Source of the DNA: CAXNKH01 sp049296795
GTDB taxonomy: Bacteria; Pseudomonadota; Gammaproteobacteria; Burkholderiales; Burkholderiaceae_C
Length of the DNA: 64,000 nt
Reading direction: 5' to 3'
NCBI GenBank assembly: GCA_049296795.1
Contig: JBAQTC010000007.1
Coordinates: 160,293-224,292 of the forward strand
In this document: positions 18,272 through 27,125 of the stretch, piece by piece
How positions within the stretch are numbered: position 1 is the stretch's first letter
Layout of the letters: each line of letters opens with the position of its first letter
Translations under genes and position numbers: made by a program
Notes under the pieces: generated by a model
Database searches by the model: none
The model's input: only the letters and a program-made list of their open reading frames with translations
Told to the model about the DNA's origin: nothing

Positions 18272-18862
18272 ATGTCGGATGCCAACACGCTCGAAGGCTT
18301 AATCCAAGGCTTGCGTCGTCTGCCCGGGGTCGGGGTGAAGTCGGCCTCGCGCATGGCTTTTCATCTTTTGCAGAACGACCGGGTCGGTGCCGTGATGTTG
18401 GCGCGCGCCTTGCAAGAAGCAGTTTCCAGCGTGCGCCATTGCCAGCGCTGCCACACTTTCACCGAGGCCGAAGTCTGCGCTACCTGTTTGGATCAGCGGC
18501 GTGACCGTAGCAAACTGTGTGTGGTTGAAACGCCAGCCGATCAGTCGGCGTTGGAGAGAACCGGGGCCTATCAGGGTCTGTATTTCGTCTTGATGGGCAA
18601 ACTCAGCCCACTGGACGGCATCGGCCCCAAGGATATTGGTCTTAAAAAGTTGTTTGAACGGGTGTTGGACGGTGTGGTGCAAGAGGTCATCATGGCCACC
18701 AATTTCACCGCCGAGGGCGAGGCAACAGCGCATGTGATCAGCGAAACCCTCAAGGCCCGTGGCCTGAAACTGACGCGGCTGGCCCGAGGTGTTCCTGCCG
18801 GCAGTGAACTGGAGTATGTGGATCTGGGCACCATTGCCCACGCCCTGGCCGATCGGCGCTGA
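18272..18862 (+). CDS. recR: recombination protein RecR
   Basis: RecFOR pathway protein that helps load RecA at gaps. The 196-residue product has the helix-hairpin-helix LRRLPGVGVKSASRMAFHLL near residues 15-34, a C4 zinc finger (CQRC...CATC) at about residues 57-73, and a TOPRIM domain beginning LCVVETPAD. The C-terminal Walker-like segment RLARGVPAGSELEYVD is complete. It ends the dnaX-ybaB-recR set. Confidence 0.98.
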   Translation: MSDANTLEGLIQGLRRLPGVGVKSASRMAFHLLQNDRVGAVMLARALQEAVSSVRHCQRCHTFTEAEVCATCLDQRRDRSKLCVVETPADQSALERTGAYQGLYFVLMGKLSPLDGIGPKDIGLKKLFERVLDGVVQEVIMATNFTAEGEATAHVISETLKARGLKLTRLARGVPAGSELEYVDLGTIAHALADRR

Positions 18863-18996
18863 GCTGGCGCTCGCTCTAGGTGTAAACCCCTTCGGGAAGT
18901 TACCGATGCGCAGTTCGTGATGCGCCACTACGCTAACAGCATATCAATTTGAATATCTTCTGGTCAGAGCGACCTCAACAAGAAGGAGTCTTCACC

Positions 18997-20043
18997 ATGC
19001 GCACAGCAGGTTTAAGTCGTCGACATTTCGGCGCCATGGCACTGGCTGGCACAGCCAGCCTGGCAGCCCCCGCAGTTTGGGCACAGAAAAAGCTAGAAAA
19101 ATCCAAGGTTGCCATCGCTGTCGGTGGTAAGGCCTCGTTCTATTACCTGCCACTGACCATCGCTGAGCAACTGGGCTATTTCAAGGCCGAGGGGCTGGAA
19201 CTGGAAATCAGCGATTTTGCCGGTGGCTCCCGTGCACTGCAGGCTGTGGTCGGCGGTTCAGCCGATGTGGTCAGTGGTGCCTATGAACACACCATTAATT
19301 TGCAGAGTAAAAATCAGTTTTTTCAGGCCTTCGTGTTGCAAGGTCGGGCGCCGCAAATAGCTTTTGGCGTATCGACTAAAAACCTGCCGAACTTTCGCTC
19401 GGTGGCTGACCTCAGAGGTAAAAAAATTGGAGTTTCGGCTCCCGGTTCTTCAACCAATATGGTGGCCAATTTGCTGCTGTCACGGGTTGGACTCAAGGCC
19501 GGTGATGTCAGTTTCATCGGCGTGGGGACGGCAGCCGGCGCTCTGTCGGCCCTGCGCTCCGGCCAAATTGATGCCATTAGCAATATTGATCCCGTGATGA
19601 CCATGCTGGAGCAAAAAGGCGACGTGCGAATCATTGCTGACACCCGGACCATCAAGGGGACGACAGCGGTGTTTGGTGGACCAATGCCTGCGGCTTGTCT
19701 CTATGCACCGACCGAGTTTTTGAACAAGAACCCCAATACAGCGCAGGCCTTGAGCAATGCGATTGTGAATGGTTTGAAATGGCTGCAAACGGCTGGACCG
19801 AGCGACATCATCAAGACCGTCCCCGAGTCCTATTTGCTCGGTGACCGCGGCCTTTATTTGGCCGCTTTCAACAATATTCGGGAAGCGATTGCGCTCGACG
19901 GGTTGATGCCGCCTGAAGGCGCCAAGACAGCACTGTCGGCCTTGGCCAGTTTTGAGCCCAGTGTTAAGCCTGAAAAAATTGATCTGAGCAAGACCTATAC
20001 CAATGAATTCGCGCGCCGTTCCAAGGAAAAATTCAAGGCCTGA
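18997..20043 (+). CDS. ABC transporter substrate-binding protein, NitT/TauT (SsuA-like) family
   Basis: Periplasmic receptor of the importer encoded by the next two genes. AAGGAG lies upstream of the ATG at 18997. The N-terminus has SRRHFGAMALAG and a hydrophobic segment ending AVWAQ, a probable twin-arginine or Sec signal. The mature 348-residue precursor carries the NMT1/SsuA core (FYYLPLTIAEQLGYFKAEGL; ADVVSGAYEH). Ligands in this family include sulfonates, nitrate, taurine and pyrimidine precursors; the sequence does not decide. Confidence 0.9.
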   Translation: MRTAGLSRRHFGAMALAGTASLAAPAVWAQKKLEKSKVAIAVGGKASFYYLPLTIAEQLGYFKAEGLELEISDFAGGSRALQAVVGGSADVVSGAYEHTINLQSKNQFFQAFVLQGRAPQIAFGVSTKNLPNFRSVADLRGKKIGVSAPGSSTNMVANLLLSRVGLKAGDVSFIGVGTAAGALSALRSGQIDAISNIDPVMTMLEQKGDVRIIADTRTIKGTTAVFGGPMPAACLYAPTEFLNKNPNTAQALSNAIVNGLKWLQTAGPSDIIKTVPESYLLGDRGLYLAAFNNIREAIALDGLMPPEGAKTALSALASFEPSVKPEKIDLSKTYTNEFARRSKEKFKA

Positions 20044-20871
20044 ATGTCCGACTTTGCTCTCGAATTTATCGATATCAGCTGCACCTTCACTTCCCGGGAA
20101 TCTGGTAGTTCAGCCGCGTCGCATCGCTATACCGCGGTTGCCAACACGACTTTGAGAGTGCGTGCAGGTGAGTTTGTTTCGGTGGTTGGCCCCACCGGTT
20201 GCGGTAAATCCACCTTGTTGAATCTGGGGGCCGGATTGTTGCAGGCCAGCAGCGGCGAAGTTAGGGTCTTTGGCCAGCCACTGCAGGGCATCAATACCCG
20301 TGCCGGCTATATGTTTCAGACCGAAGCCTTGATGCCTTGGCGCAGCGCAATCGACAACGTGATGGTGGGTCTGGAGTACCGCGGCGTGCCATTGGCGCAA
20401 GCACGCAGTCAAGCCCAAGCCTGGCTCGAGCGAGTCGGTCTGGGCGAGTTTGGCGACCACTATCCGCACCAGCTCTCAGGTGGTATGCGCAAACGGGCGG
20501 CACTGGCGCAAACTTTGGTGCTCGACCCTGACATTATTTTGATGGACGAGCCTTTCAGTGCGCTTGATGTGCAGACGCGACAATTGATGGAAAACGAGTT
20601 GCTGGCGTTGTGGGCAGCCAAGAAAAAAGCGGTCCTGTTCATCACCCACGATCTCGATGAGGCCGTGGCCTTGAGCGATCGGGTGGTGGTGTTGGCAGCA
20701 GGGCCGGCAACCCATCCGATTGGTGAATTTGAGATTGATTTGGAGCGTCCGCGCGACGTGGCTGAAGTGCGCAGCCAGCCGCGTTTTGTCGATTTGCACA
20801 CCCGGATTTGGGGCGTCATGCGCGACGAAGTCCTCAAAGGCTACGCCCAGCAACTCAAGAAAGCTGCCTGA
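20044..20871 (+). CDS. ABC transporter ATP-binding protein, NitT/TauT type
   Basis: Cytoplasmic ATPase of the importer. Walker A GPTGCGKST near residue 49, the signature LSGGMRKRAALAQ, Walker B ILMDEPFSALD and the switch histidine in LFITHDLDEA are all present. Its ATG immediately follows the stop of the receptor gene, and the permease starts 2 nt after its own stop, so the three genes form one operon. The 275-residue length is normal for SsuB/TauB types. Confidence 0.95.
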   Translation: MSDFALEFIDISCTFTSRESGSSAASHRYTAVANTTLRVRAGEFVSVVGPTGCGKSTLLNLGAGLLQASSGEVRVFGQPLQGINTRAGYMFQTEALMPWRSAIDNVMVGLEYRGVPLAQARSQAQAWLERVGLGEFGDHYPHQLSGGMRKRAALAQTLVLDPDIILMDEPFSALDVQTRQLMENELLALWAAKKKAVLFITHDLDEAVALSDRVVVLAAGPATHPIGEFEIDLERPRDVAEVRSQPRFVDLHTRIWGVMRDEVLKGYAQQLKKAA

Positions 20872-20873
20872 TC

Positions 20874-21713
20874 ATGTGGCAGCACATTCAACCGAGCGAG
20901 AAAAATTTGCGGGCCTGGCAGCTGGCCGTTTTGATCTTGATGCTGGGGGTCTGGCACCTGACTTCGCGCGACCCTCAACTGGCCTTCTTCCTGGGCGACC
21001 CGATTCAAGTTGCAGGACGGGTCTGGTCTTGGTTCATGCCTTTTGGATTTCCTCCGAATGCACTGTTTCCCGACGGATTAGCGGGCAACGCCAATATTTA
21101 CCCCCATCTGGGAACCACTTTGCTGGAGACACTGTTGGCGTTCGTGATCGGTACAGTGCTGGGACTGGTGTTTGGTTTGTGGTTGGCTTTGGCGCCAACG
21201 GCCAGCGCCATACTGGATCCCTATATCAAGGCCACCAATGCGATGCCACGGGTGATTTTGGCGCCGATTTTTGCGCTCTGGTTTGGCCTGGGCATCTGGA
21301 GCAAGGTGGCCTTGGCTGTCACCTTGGTATTTTTCATTGTATTTTTCAACGTCTACCAGGGCGTCAAAGAGGTGAGTCCGGTGGTGTTGGCCAATGCCCG
21401 CATGCTCGGGGCTAATCAGCGTCAGTTGCTCAGAACGGTCTATTTACCCAGCGCCACCAGTTGGGTGTTCTCCAGCCTGCATACCTCAGTTGGCTTGGCT
21501 TTTGTCGGTGCGGTGGTCGGCGAATACCTGGGATCAGCTCGAGGCGTTGGTTATTTGATTCTGCAAGCTGAGGGCACGTTCGATGTCAATACGGTGTTTG
21601 CAGGAATCGTGGTGTTGACGGCTTTTGCCTTGGCGCTCGATGGCTTGGTCGGCAAGTTTGAACGCCGTTTCATGACTTGGCAACCCAGAACTGGCGAAAC
21701 CGAAAAACTCTAA
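20874..21713 (+). CDS. ABC transporter permease, SsuC/TauC type
   Basis: Inner-membrane permease of the importer: 279 residues with about six membrane segments and the EAA-type cytoplasmic loop (EVSPVVLANARMLGANQRQL) that docks on the ATPase. The start at 20874 (ATG TGG CAG) lies 2 nt after the ATPase stop; an upstream in-frame ATG at 20808 would overlap that gene and is rejected. Tandem hairpin repeats follow and probably mark the operon end. Confidence 0.93.
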   Translation: MWQHIQPSEKNLRAWQLAVLILMLGVWHLTSRDPQLAFFLGDPIQVAGRVWSWFMPFGFPPNALFPDGLAGNANIYPHLGTTLLETLLAFVIGTVLGLVFGLWLALAPTASAILDPYIKATNAMPRVILAPIFALWFGLGIWSKVALAVTLVFFIVFFNVYQGVKEVSPVVLANARMLGANQRQLLRTVYLPSATSWVFSSLHTSVGLAFVGAVVGEYLGSARGVGYLILQAEGTFDVNTVFAGIVVLTAFALALDGLVGKFERRFMTWQPRTGETEKL

Positions 21714-21761
21714 AGTTTCCGAACATAATCGAGCTCCACCGTTGTGGCGTCGTCCCACCAG

Positions 21762-21845
21762 TTTTAATCAGTTGGGGGCAGCGCTGAAGGTATGTCCCGC
21801 AAGTTTTAGTCAGTTGGGGACAGAGCTAAAGGTCTGTCCCGCAAG
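21762..21845. repeat. 42-bp tandem repeat with GGGACAGA/TCTGTCCC hairpin
   Basis: Two adjacent 42-bp units (21762-21803 and 21804-21845), each starting TTTTA(A/G)TCAGTTGGGG and ending TGTCCCGCAAG. In the second unit GGGACAGA (21817-21824) pairs perfectly with TCTGTCCC (21833-21840). Diverged relatives sit at 2308-2399, and a fragment (CCTATCCCGCAAAGTTAATC) follows the next gene at 22928. The family is placed only between genes and could act as a terminator or mRNA end. Confidence 0.75.
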
Positions 21846-21856
21846 GTAATTAATTT

Positions 21857-22924
21857 ATGTCAGAAATACGAGTTTCATTTGGCCATTTACGCCAGTTCAT
21901 CACCCAAGCGATGATCCAGCTGGGTCTGCCGCAGACCGACGCCGCGATCGTCGGCGGTTTGATGGCTGAGGCTGAATTGCAGGGCTCTGACGGTCATGGC
22001 GTGATCCGCCTGATGCCCTATGCCCGTCGTATCCGCGCCGGTGGCCTGAATTTGCGTCCCAACATCAAAGTGGTGCAAGAGCGTGCCGGCATGGCTTTGC
22101 TCGATGGCGACAATGGCATGGGTCATTTGGTGATGCAGCGCGCCGCTGAATTGGCCATTGAAAAAGCGCGCCATTGCGGTATCGCCTGGGTGGGCTCCCA
22201 ATTCAGCAACCACGCTGGTCCAGCTTCGCTGTATGCGCGCATGCCCATGATGCAGGACATGATTGGCCTGTATTTTGCGGTCGGCAATGCCAACCATTTG
22301 CCACCCTGGGGCGGGCTTGATATGTTGTTGTCGACCAATCCGATTGCGGTGGCTGTGCCAGCGGGTCAGGAGCCTGCGGTCGTGCTGGACATGGCGACCA
22401 CTGTCGCGGCTTACGGCAAAGTCAAGGCCAAAGCCCAGCGTGGCGAGACCATGCCGGTGGGCTGGATGATTGACCGTTTGGGCCAGCCGCTGACGGACCC
22501 CAAGCGTGCCGAAGAGGGCTTCCTGATGCCGATCGGCGGCTATAAGGGCTATGGACTGTCCTTGATCGTGGGTCTGCTGGCGGGCACGCTCAATGGCGCA
22601 TCGATGGGTAGCCAAGTGATTGATTTCAACCACGACGACACCAGCGTGACCAATACTGGCCAAGCCATCATGGCCATCGACCTCAGCGCTTTCGGCGATG
22701 TTGACGGTTTCAAAACCCGGGTTGATCACTTGGTACGCGAATTACGTGGCAGTGAGCGCATGCCGGGGGTCGAGCGCATTTGGTTGCCCGGTGAACAAAG
22801 CCATGAGCGCCGACAGTCGAACGAACGAGACGGTATTCCAATTGGCACAGCCCTGATCAAACAACTCGATGGTTTTGCCCTGGAGTTGGGTATCCCTAGT
22901 TTGACCAATTCAGATCAGAACTGA
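21857..22924 (+). CDS. Ldh-family (malate/L-lactate/sulfolactate-type) NAD(P)-dependent dehydrogenase
   Basis: Oxidoreductase of the Ldh_2 family acting on 2-hydroxy acids or imines. The 355-residue product shows GSDGHGVIRLMPYARRI near residue 43, the active-site region GSQFSNHAGPASLYA, SNPIAVAVPA-like STNPIAVAVP, and GGYKGYGLSLIVGLL. The ATG at 21857 follows AAGG at a long spacing. It lies just upstream of a Bug receptor gene, suggesting catabolism of an imported organic acid. Substrate unknown. Confidence 0.9.
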   Translation: MSEIRVSFGHLRQFITQAMIQLGLPQTDAAIVGGLMAEAELQGSDGHGVIRLMPYARRIRAGGLNLRPNIKVVQERAGMALLDGDNGMGHLVMQRAAELAIEKARHCGIAWVGSQFSNHAGPASLYARMPMMQDMIGLYFAVGNANHLPPWGGLDMLLSTNPIAVAVPAGQEPAVVLDMATTVAAYGKVKAKAQRGETMPVGWMIDRLGQPLTDPKRAEEGFLMPIGGYKGYGLSLIVGLLAGTLNGASMGSQVIDFNHDDTSVTNTGQAIMAIDLSAFGDVDGFKTRVDHLVRELRGSERMPGVERIWLPGEQSHERRQSNERDGIPIGTALIKQLDGFALELGIPSLTNSDQN

Positions 22925-22959
22925 AGACCTATCCCGCAAAGTTAATCAAAGGACATCCT

Positions 22960-23928
22960 ATGAAAACACGTCAATTGGCCACTCTGCTGTTGAGCCTGCT
23001 GTGCAGCAGTCTGGCCTTGGCCCAAGCCAACTACCCCAGCAAACCAATTCGTATCATCGTGCCGCTGGCCGCTGGCAGTGCGGTGGACAACGCTGCGCGC
23101 ATCTTGACTCAGAAAATGGGGCAAAACATGGGCCAGGCCTTTGTCATTGAGAACCAGCCCGGTGCGGCTGGCTTGATTGGTGCTGACCGGGTTGCCAAGT
23201 CCGCTCCCGACGGCTACACCTTGGGTGGTTTCAACGACAGCATCATGACCATGTTGCCCAACTTGCAAACCAAAATGCCTTGGGACATCTTGAAAGACTT
23301 CGAGTCGGTCTCTCTGGTGGCCACGGTCGAATGGGGACTGGTCGTTCCGACTGACTCGGCCTTACGTTCTGCGGCTGATGTGTTGGCCAGCGCGCGCAAA
23401 GCACCGGGACAAATGAACTACGGTTCAGGCGGCAACGGCAGCCCGCAGCACATCGCCATGGCTTTGTTCGCAGCGCAGGCCGGCGTTTCCATGACCCATG
23501 TGCCTTACAAGGGTGCAACCCAGGCCGCCATGGGTGTGGCCGGCAAAGAAGTACAAGTCGGGTTTCAAGGCATTGCAACTGTTAATTCCCTGGTCAAGGC
23601 GGGCAAGCTCAAAATGATTGGTGTGACCACGCCCAAGCGCATGCCCCAATTTGCCGATGTGCCCACGGTTTCGGAGTCTGGCTTGGCTGGATTTGAATTC
23701 AACTCCTGGTTCGCCCTGATGGCGCCGGCCGGTACGCCTGCTGCTATTTTGCAGACCTTGCACAGTGAAATTGTCAAGGCATTGGCTGACCCCGAAGTGC
23801 GGGAAAAACTCAATGCCCAAGGTCTTACTCCGCGCGGCACTTCACCCGATGAATTGGCCAAGGCCATGCGGACGCAACTGAGTCGCTACGGCAACTTGAT
23901 CAAGCAAGCCGGTATCACGGCAGATTGA
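22960..23928 (+). CDS. Bug/TctC-family tripartite tricarboxylate-type periplasmic receptor
   Basis: Extracytoplasmic solute receptor of the Bug family, very numerous in Burkholderiales. It has a signal peptide (MKTRQLATLLLSLLCSSLAL, cleavage near AQA), then YPSKPIRIIVPLAAGSAVDN and NQPGAAGLIGADRVAKS, both hallmark blocks. The product is 322 residues. AAAGGA precedes the ATG. No TctA/TctB membrane genes are adjacent, as is usual for orphan Bug receptors. The ligand is probably a carboxylate related to the Ldh-family enzyme upstream. Confidence 0.93.
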   Translation: MKTRQLATLLLSLLCSSLALAQANYPSKPIRIIVPLAAGSAVDNAARILTQKMGQNMGQAFVIENQPGAAGLIGADRVAKSAPDGYTLGGFNDSIMTMLPNLQTKMPWDILKDFESVSLVATVEWGLVVPTDSALRSAADVLASARKAPGQMNYGSGGNGSPQHIAMALFAAQAGVSMTHVPYKGATQAAMGVAGKEVQVGFQGIATVNSLVKAGKLKMIGVTTPKRMPQFADVPTVSESGLAGFEFNSWFALMAPAGTPAAILQTLHSEIVKALADPEVREKLNAQGLTPRGTSPDELAKAMRTQLSRYGNLIKQAGITAD

Positions 23929-23944
23929 GCCGCAGTACTAAAAC

Positions 23945-24137
23945 GGGCTTCGGTTCAACCGAGATTGTCCATTAGGACGCGTAGGCATGGCGAGGCGAGT
24001 TACGAGTCAGTTTGGTGGGTCGTGAGGAGTCCATAGTCACACTATGGACGACGAGGGAACCGCCAAAATGGCCGCAAATTGTCCGCCAGGCTTCGCGTAG
24101 AGCCGAAGGCCCGCCTAATGGACTATCTCGGTTCAAT
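23945..24137. repeat. MITE-like long inverted repeat
   Basis: The gap between the Bug receptor and mltD is one long imperfect hairpin. The outer arms are TTGAACCGAGATAGTCCATT-like: TTCAACCGAGATTGTCCATT at 23954-23973 and its near complement ending at 24136. The inner arms include GTCCATAG-tcaca-CTATGGAC near 24028-24048 and CGCGTAGGC.../...GCTTCGCG. The right arm covers the mltD stop codon. The size (about 190 bp), terminal inverted repeats and lack of a gene suggest a non-autonomous mobile element or REP-like element. No target duplication was identified. Confidence 0.65.
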
Positions 24138-25677
24138 GCTGCGCCACCCGGGTCGCACGCTCGGGGCTGGATTTCTTGCTCGATGCCGACTGACTCTTGG
24201 TGGCAGTTCCAGGTTTGGCCACGGCCACGGTCTTGGGCTGCGCTGGAAGAAAAATGACCACTTGCTGGCCGGCTGTGAACACAGCCGATTCGCTCACCTG
24301 GTTCCATAAAGCCACGCTGGCTGGACTTACATGGTGGCGTTTGGCGATGGTCTTGACCGACTCATTTGGCTTGGCTTTGAGGACGCTGCGCCGCAGTTCA
24401 GCCTCAGGTGAGAGCGAAAGTTGCCCGTGGTCAGCAACTTGGATCGTGACATCGGTTTTGATTTTTTCGGAGCGATGCACCAACAAGCTCGAACCGCCTT
24501 TGATCGACATACGGGCTGGAATAAGGTTGACGCTGCGCAACTGGGCTTCGCTCATGTTGTTGCGTTTTGCTGCGTCAGCGACTTTCATGGTTGTGGGGGT
24601 AGTCCAAACGGTCCAACTGGCTAATTGGCCGCTGTAAGCGTCTAGATTCAAGAGGAAGGTCTTGGCATTGTCCCAAGGCAACAGGATTTGAGGTGTTCCC
24701 GCAGCCAAAATCACAGGACGATTGACCGATGGGTTGAGCGCTTTGAAATCCTCCAGGGGGACTTCGGCCAGCTTGGCGGCCAGGGCGACATCGATATCAC
24801 GGTTGATCTCCACACTTTGAAAGTAGGGGTGATTTTCAATTTGAGGCAGTTGTGATTTGAACGCTTCGGGCCGGGCGATGATGTTCTTGACAGCTTGCAA
24901 TTTGGGAACATAAAACCGCGTTTCCATCGGCATGTTGAGTTCGAGGTAGGTGGCAGCCAGACCCATTTTTTGATTTTTGGCGATCGCCTTGCCGACACTG
25001 CCCTCACCCCAGTTGTAAGCGGCCAGTGCCAGGTGCCAGTCGCCAAACATACCGTGGAGTTTTTGCAGATAATCCAGCGCGGCCCGGGTTGACGCAAGCA
25101 CATCGCGTCGGTCATCGCGAAACGCATTTTGTTTGAGTTCGAAGTACTTGCCCGTACTGGGCATGAACTGCCACATGCCTGCGGCCTTGGCGCTCGAGAC
25201 AGCTTGCGGGTTGAAAGCGCTTTCGATGAAGGGCAACAGGGCCAGCTCACTGGGCATGTTGCGACGCTCTAGTTCTTCCACGATATGAAACAGGTATTTG
25301 CGTGAGCGCTCAGTCATCCGGTACATCGTGTCGGGGCGAGAGCTGTACCAAAGCTCGCGATCCCGTACCAAATCGCTTTCCAAATCCGGCATTTGAAAAC
25401 CGCGGCGGATACGCTCCCACAGGTCAGCCGGCGTGTTCAAGGGTACGACGGCTTGTGACATGGCTTGGCCGGGCGTAATCGTTTGTAGCAAAGCGTTGTG
25501 AGGCTGAGGCTTGCCAAGGCTTGCCATGACCGTACTGCTGCCTCCAACCGGGTCGCCCGGGGCAGTGGATTCAACAGTGTTGGGGGCATGGGGCGCAACG
25601 GTGCTGCATGCGCTCAGCCACAACAGGCTGGCCAAACACACAAAGCTTAGCTGTCTTATTGAAACAGCTTGTTTCAT
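24133..25677 (-). CDS. mltD: membrane-bound lytic murein transglycosylase D with LysM domains
   Basis: Lipoprotein that cleaves peptidoglycan glycan strands. The N-terminus MKQAVSIRQLSFVCLASLLW and LSACS lipobox favour the ATG at 25677 over the longer open frame. The SLT domain shows LPFIESAFNPQA with catalytic glutamate, then SSAKAAGMWQFMPSTGKYF and AAYNWGEGSVGKAI. Two LysM-like repeats follow (KVADAAKRNNMSEAQL; ESVKTIAKRHHVSPASVALW). The product is 514 residues. The last codons (TRVAQH) lie next to the arm of the 24-kb inverted repeat, so the C-terminus may have been altered by the insertion. Confidence 0.93.
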   Translation of the reverse strand: MKQAVSIRQLSFVCLASLLWLSACSTVAPHAPNTVESTAPGDPVGGSSTVMASLGKPQPHNALLQTITPGQAMSQAVVPLNTPADLWERIRRGFQMPDLESDLVRDRELWYSSRPDTMYRMTERSRKYLFHIVEELERRNMPSELALLPFIESAFNPQAVSSAKAAGMWQFMPSTGKYFELKQNAFRDDRRDVLASTRAALDYLQKLHGMFGDWHLALAAYNWGEGSVGKAIAKNQKMGLAATYLELNMPMETRFYVPKLQAVKNIIARPEAFKSQLPQIENHPYFQSVEINRDIDVALAAKLAEVPLEDFKALNPSVNRPVILAAGTPQILLPWDNAKTFLLNLDAYSGQLASWTVWTTPTTMKVADAAKRNNMSEAQLRSVNLIPARMSIKGGSSLLVHRSEKIKTDVTIQVADHGQLSLSPEAELRRSVLKAKPNESVKTIAKRHHVSPASVALWNQVSESAVFTAGQQVVIFLPAQPKTVAVAKPGTATKSQSASSKKSSPERATRVAQH

Positions 25678-25791
25678 TGCAGCAAGTTGGCTACACCACC
25701 TACACCCGTGATGGGATGGTGGGTGACTAGAATCCCATCGTGCAACAGCCAAATGGTATGGCCTGACAATGCGTGGATTGGGGTTGATTTC

Positions 25792-26595
25792 ATGACAGAT
25801 GGGATTATAGGTTTGCATCAATGGCTGGACAGTCCGGCAGGTCATTACCTGCTCGACTGGGAGCGCCAACAAATGGACCGAGAAGTGGGCGATATTTTTG
25901 GCTACCACGCCATTCAATTGGGTTGGCCGGAATTGGCTTCCTTGCAAGCCAATCGCATGCCGCACCGCTGGTTGGCCATCCAGGAAAGCCAGGGTTCAAT
26001 GCCGACAGCTTCAGCTCGATCACCAGGAGAGTCCGGCCAAGCCTGGACGCAAGCGAATTTGATGGCGGATTTCACTGCCCTGCCTTTTCCTGCCAACAGC
26101 TTGGATCTGGTGGTTCTACCGCACACCCTGGAGTTCAGTGTTGATCCTCATGCGACTTTGCGTGAAGTGGCTCGGGTGCTGGTGCCTGAAGGCAAGGTTT
26201 TGATTTTTGGTTTCAATCCGCTCAGCCTGTGGGGTTTGCGTCAACGCAGTTCACAGGGCTTGGAGCGTATGGGTTGGGGCCAGCGATTTGTACCCCAGGC
26301 CGGCGAATTGATCGGCTACTGGCGCTTGCGGGATTGGTTGCGTTTGCTGGGCTGTGAGATTGAAAGCGGGTATTTTGGTTGTCATCGACCTGCACTGAAC
26401 AATCAGAAGTGGCTGCAGCGGATGCGCTGGATGGACCGGGCAGGCGCGCAAGCCTGGCCGTTTTTTGGCGCCGTTTATTTTCTGACGGCGGTCAAAAGAC
26501 AGCGAGGCATGCGAATTTTGGGTCCAGCGCGGAAAACTGCTCAGTCCCGAGCCAAAATCAACGTCCCTGTGGCGAACCGCTCCCACGATGTTTAA
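25792..26595 (+). CDS. class I SAM-dependent methyltransferase
   Basis: Predicted S-adenosylmethionine-dependent methyltransferase of 267 residues. DFTALPFPANSLDLVVLPHTLEF-type post-I/II motifs (acidic loop plus LPHTLEF) and REVARVLVPEGKVLIFGFNP (motif III) are visible. The glycine-rich motif I is weak. The ATG at 25792 gives the family-like start. It is divergent from mltD and 9 nt ahead of rnhA, a conserved neighbourhood in Burkholderiales. The substrate is unknown. Confidence 0.85.
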   Translation: MTDGIIGLHQWLDSPAGHYLLDWERQQMDREVGDIFGYHAIQLGWPELASLQANRMPHRWLAIQESQGSMPTASARSPGESGQAWTQANLMADFTALPFPANSLDLVVLPHTLEFSVDPHATLREVARVLVPEGKVLIFGFNPLSLWGLRQRSSQGLERMGWGQRFVPQAGELIGYWRLRDWLRLLGCEIESGYFGCHRPALNNQKWLQRMRWMDRAGAQAWPFFGAVYFLTAVKRQRGMRILGPARKTAQSRAKINVPVANRSHDV

Positions 26596-26604
26596 GGATG
26601 AAAA

Positions 26605-27054
26605 TTGAATTTGATTGAGATTTATACCGATGGTGCCTGCAAGGGTAACCCCGGGCCGGGTGGCTGGGGTGTTTTGCTCAAGTCAGCAGGCACCGAGAAG
26701 GAGCTGTTTGGTGGCGAAATGCAGACGACCAATAACCGCATGGAATTGATGGCCGTGATCCAGGCCTTGAATGCTTTGAAGCGGCCGTGCCGGGTCGTGT
26801 TGCACATCGACAGCCAGTATGTGCTCAAGGGCATGACCGAATGGCTGACGGGCTGGAAGGCCAAGGGCTGGAAGACGGCATCCAAGCAGCCAGTCAAAAA
26901 TGTTGATCTGTGGCAGCAACTTGATGCAGTCGTTAGCCTTTCAGGTCACGCCATTGACTGGCGCTGGGTCAAAGGCCATAACGGTGATCCGGGCAATGAG
27001 CGAGCGGATGAGCTGGCCAATCGGGGGGTGGAACAGGCTTTGGGACTGCGCTGA
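26605..27054 (+). CDS. rnhA: ribonuclease HI
   Basis: Cleaves RNA in RNA-DNA hybrids. The 149-residue product keeps all acidic catalytic positions: YTDGACKGNPGPGG (Asp9), NNRMELMAVI (Glu), HIDSQYV (Asp) and KGHNGDPGNERADELAN (His and Asp). The start is a TTG at 26605, set by AAGGA 6-7 nt upstream and by the family N-terminus; the nearby ATG at 26598 is out of frame. Confidence 0.96.
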   Translation: MNLIEIYTDGACKGNPGPGGWGVLLKSAGTEKELFGGEMQTTNNRMELMAVIQALNALKRPCRVVLHIDSQYVLKGMTEWLTGWKAKGWKTASKQPVKNVDLWQQLDAVVSLSGHAIDWRWVKGHNGDPGNERADELANRGVEQALGLR

Positions 27055-27125
27055 GCGAATTTAATCTGGAGCTGCTACATTTCCACTAGTTTTCAGTTCC
27101 CCCTATAAAACGAGACAGTTTTCCC

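Noticed and set aside
21887..22729. 280-codon frame antisense to the Ldh-family gene.
   Set aside because: Same reason: a His/Gln-rich antisense shadow of a coding strand with normal motifs.
24012..24309. Overlapping frames across the 24-kb hairpin.
   Set aside because: They read through the inverted repeat in both directions, as expected of palindromic DNA, and lack protein-like composition.
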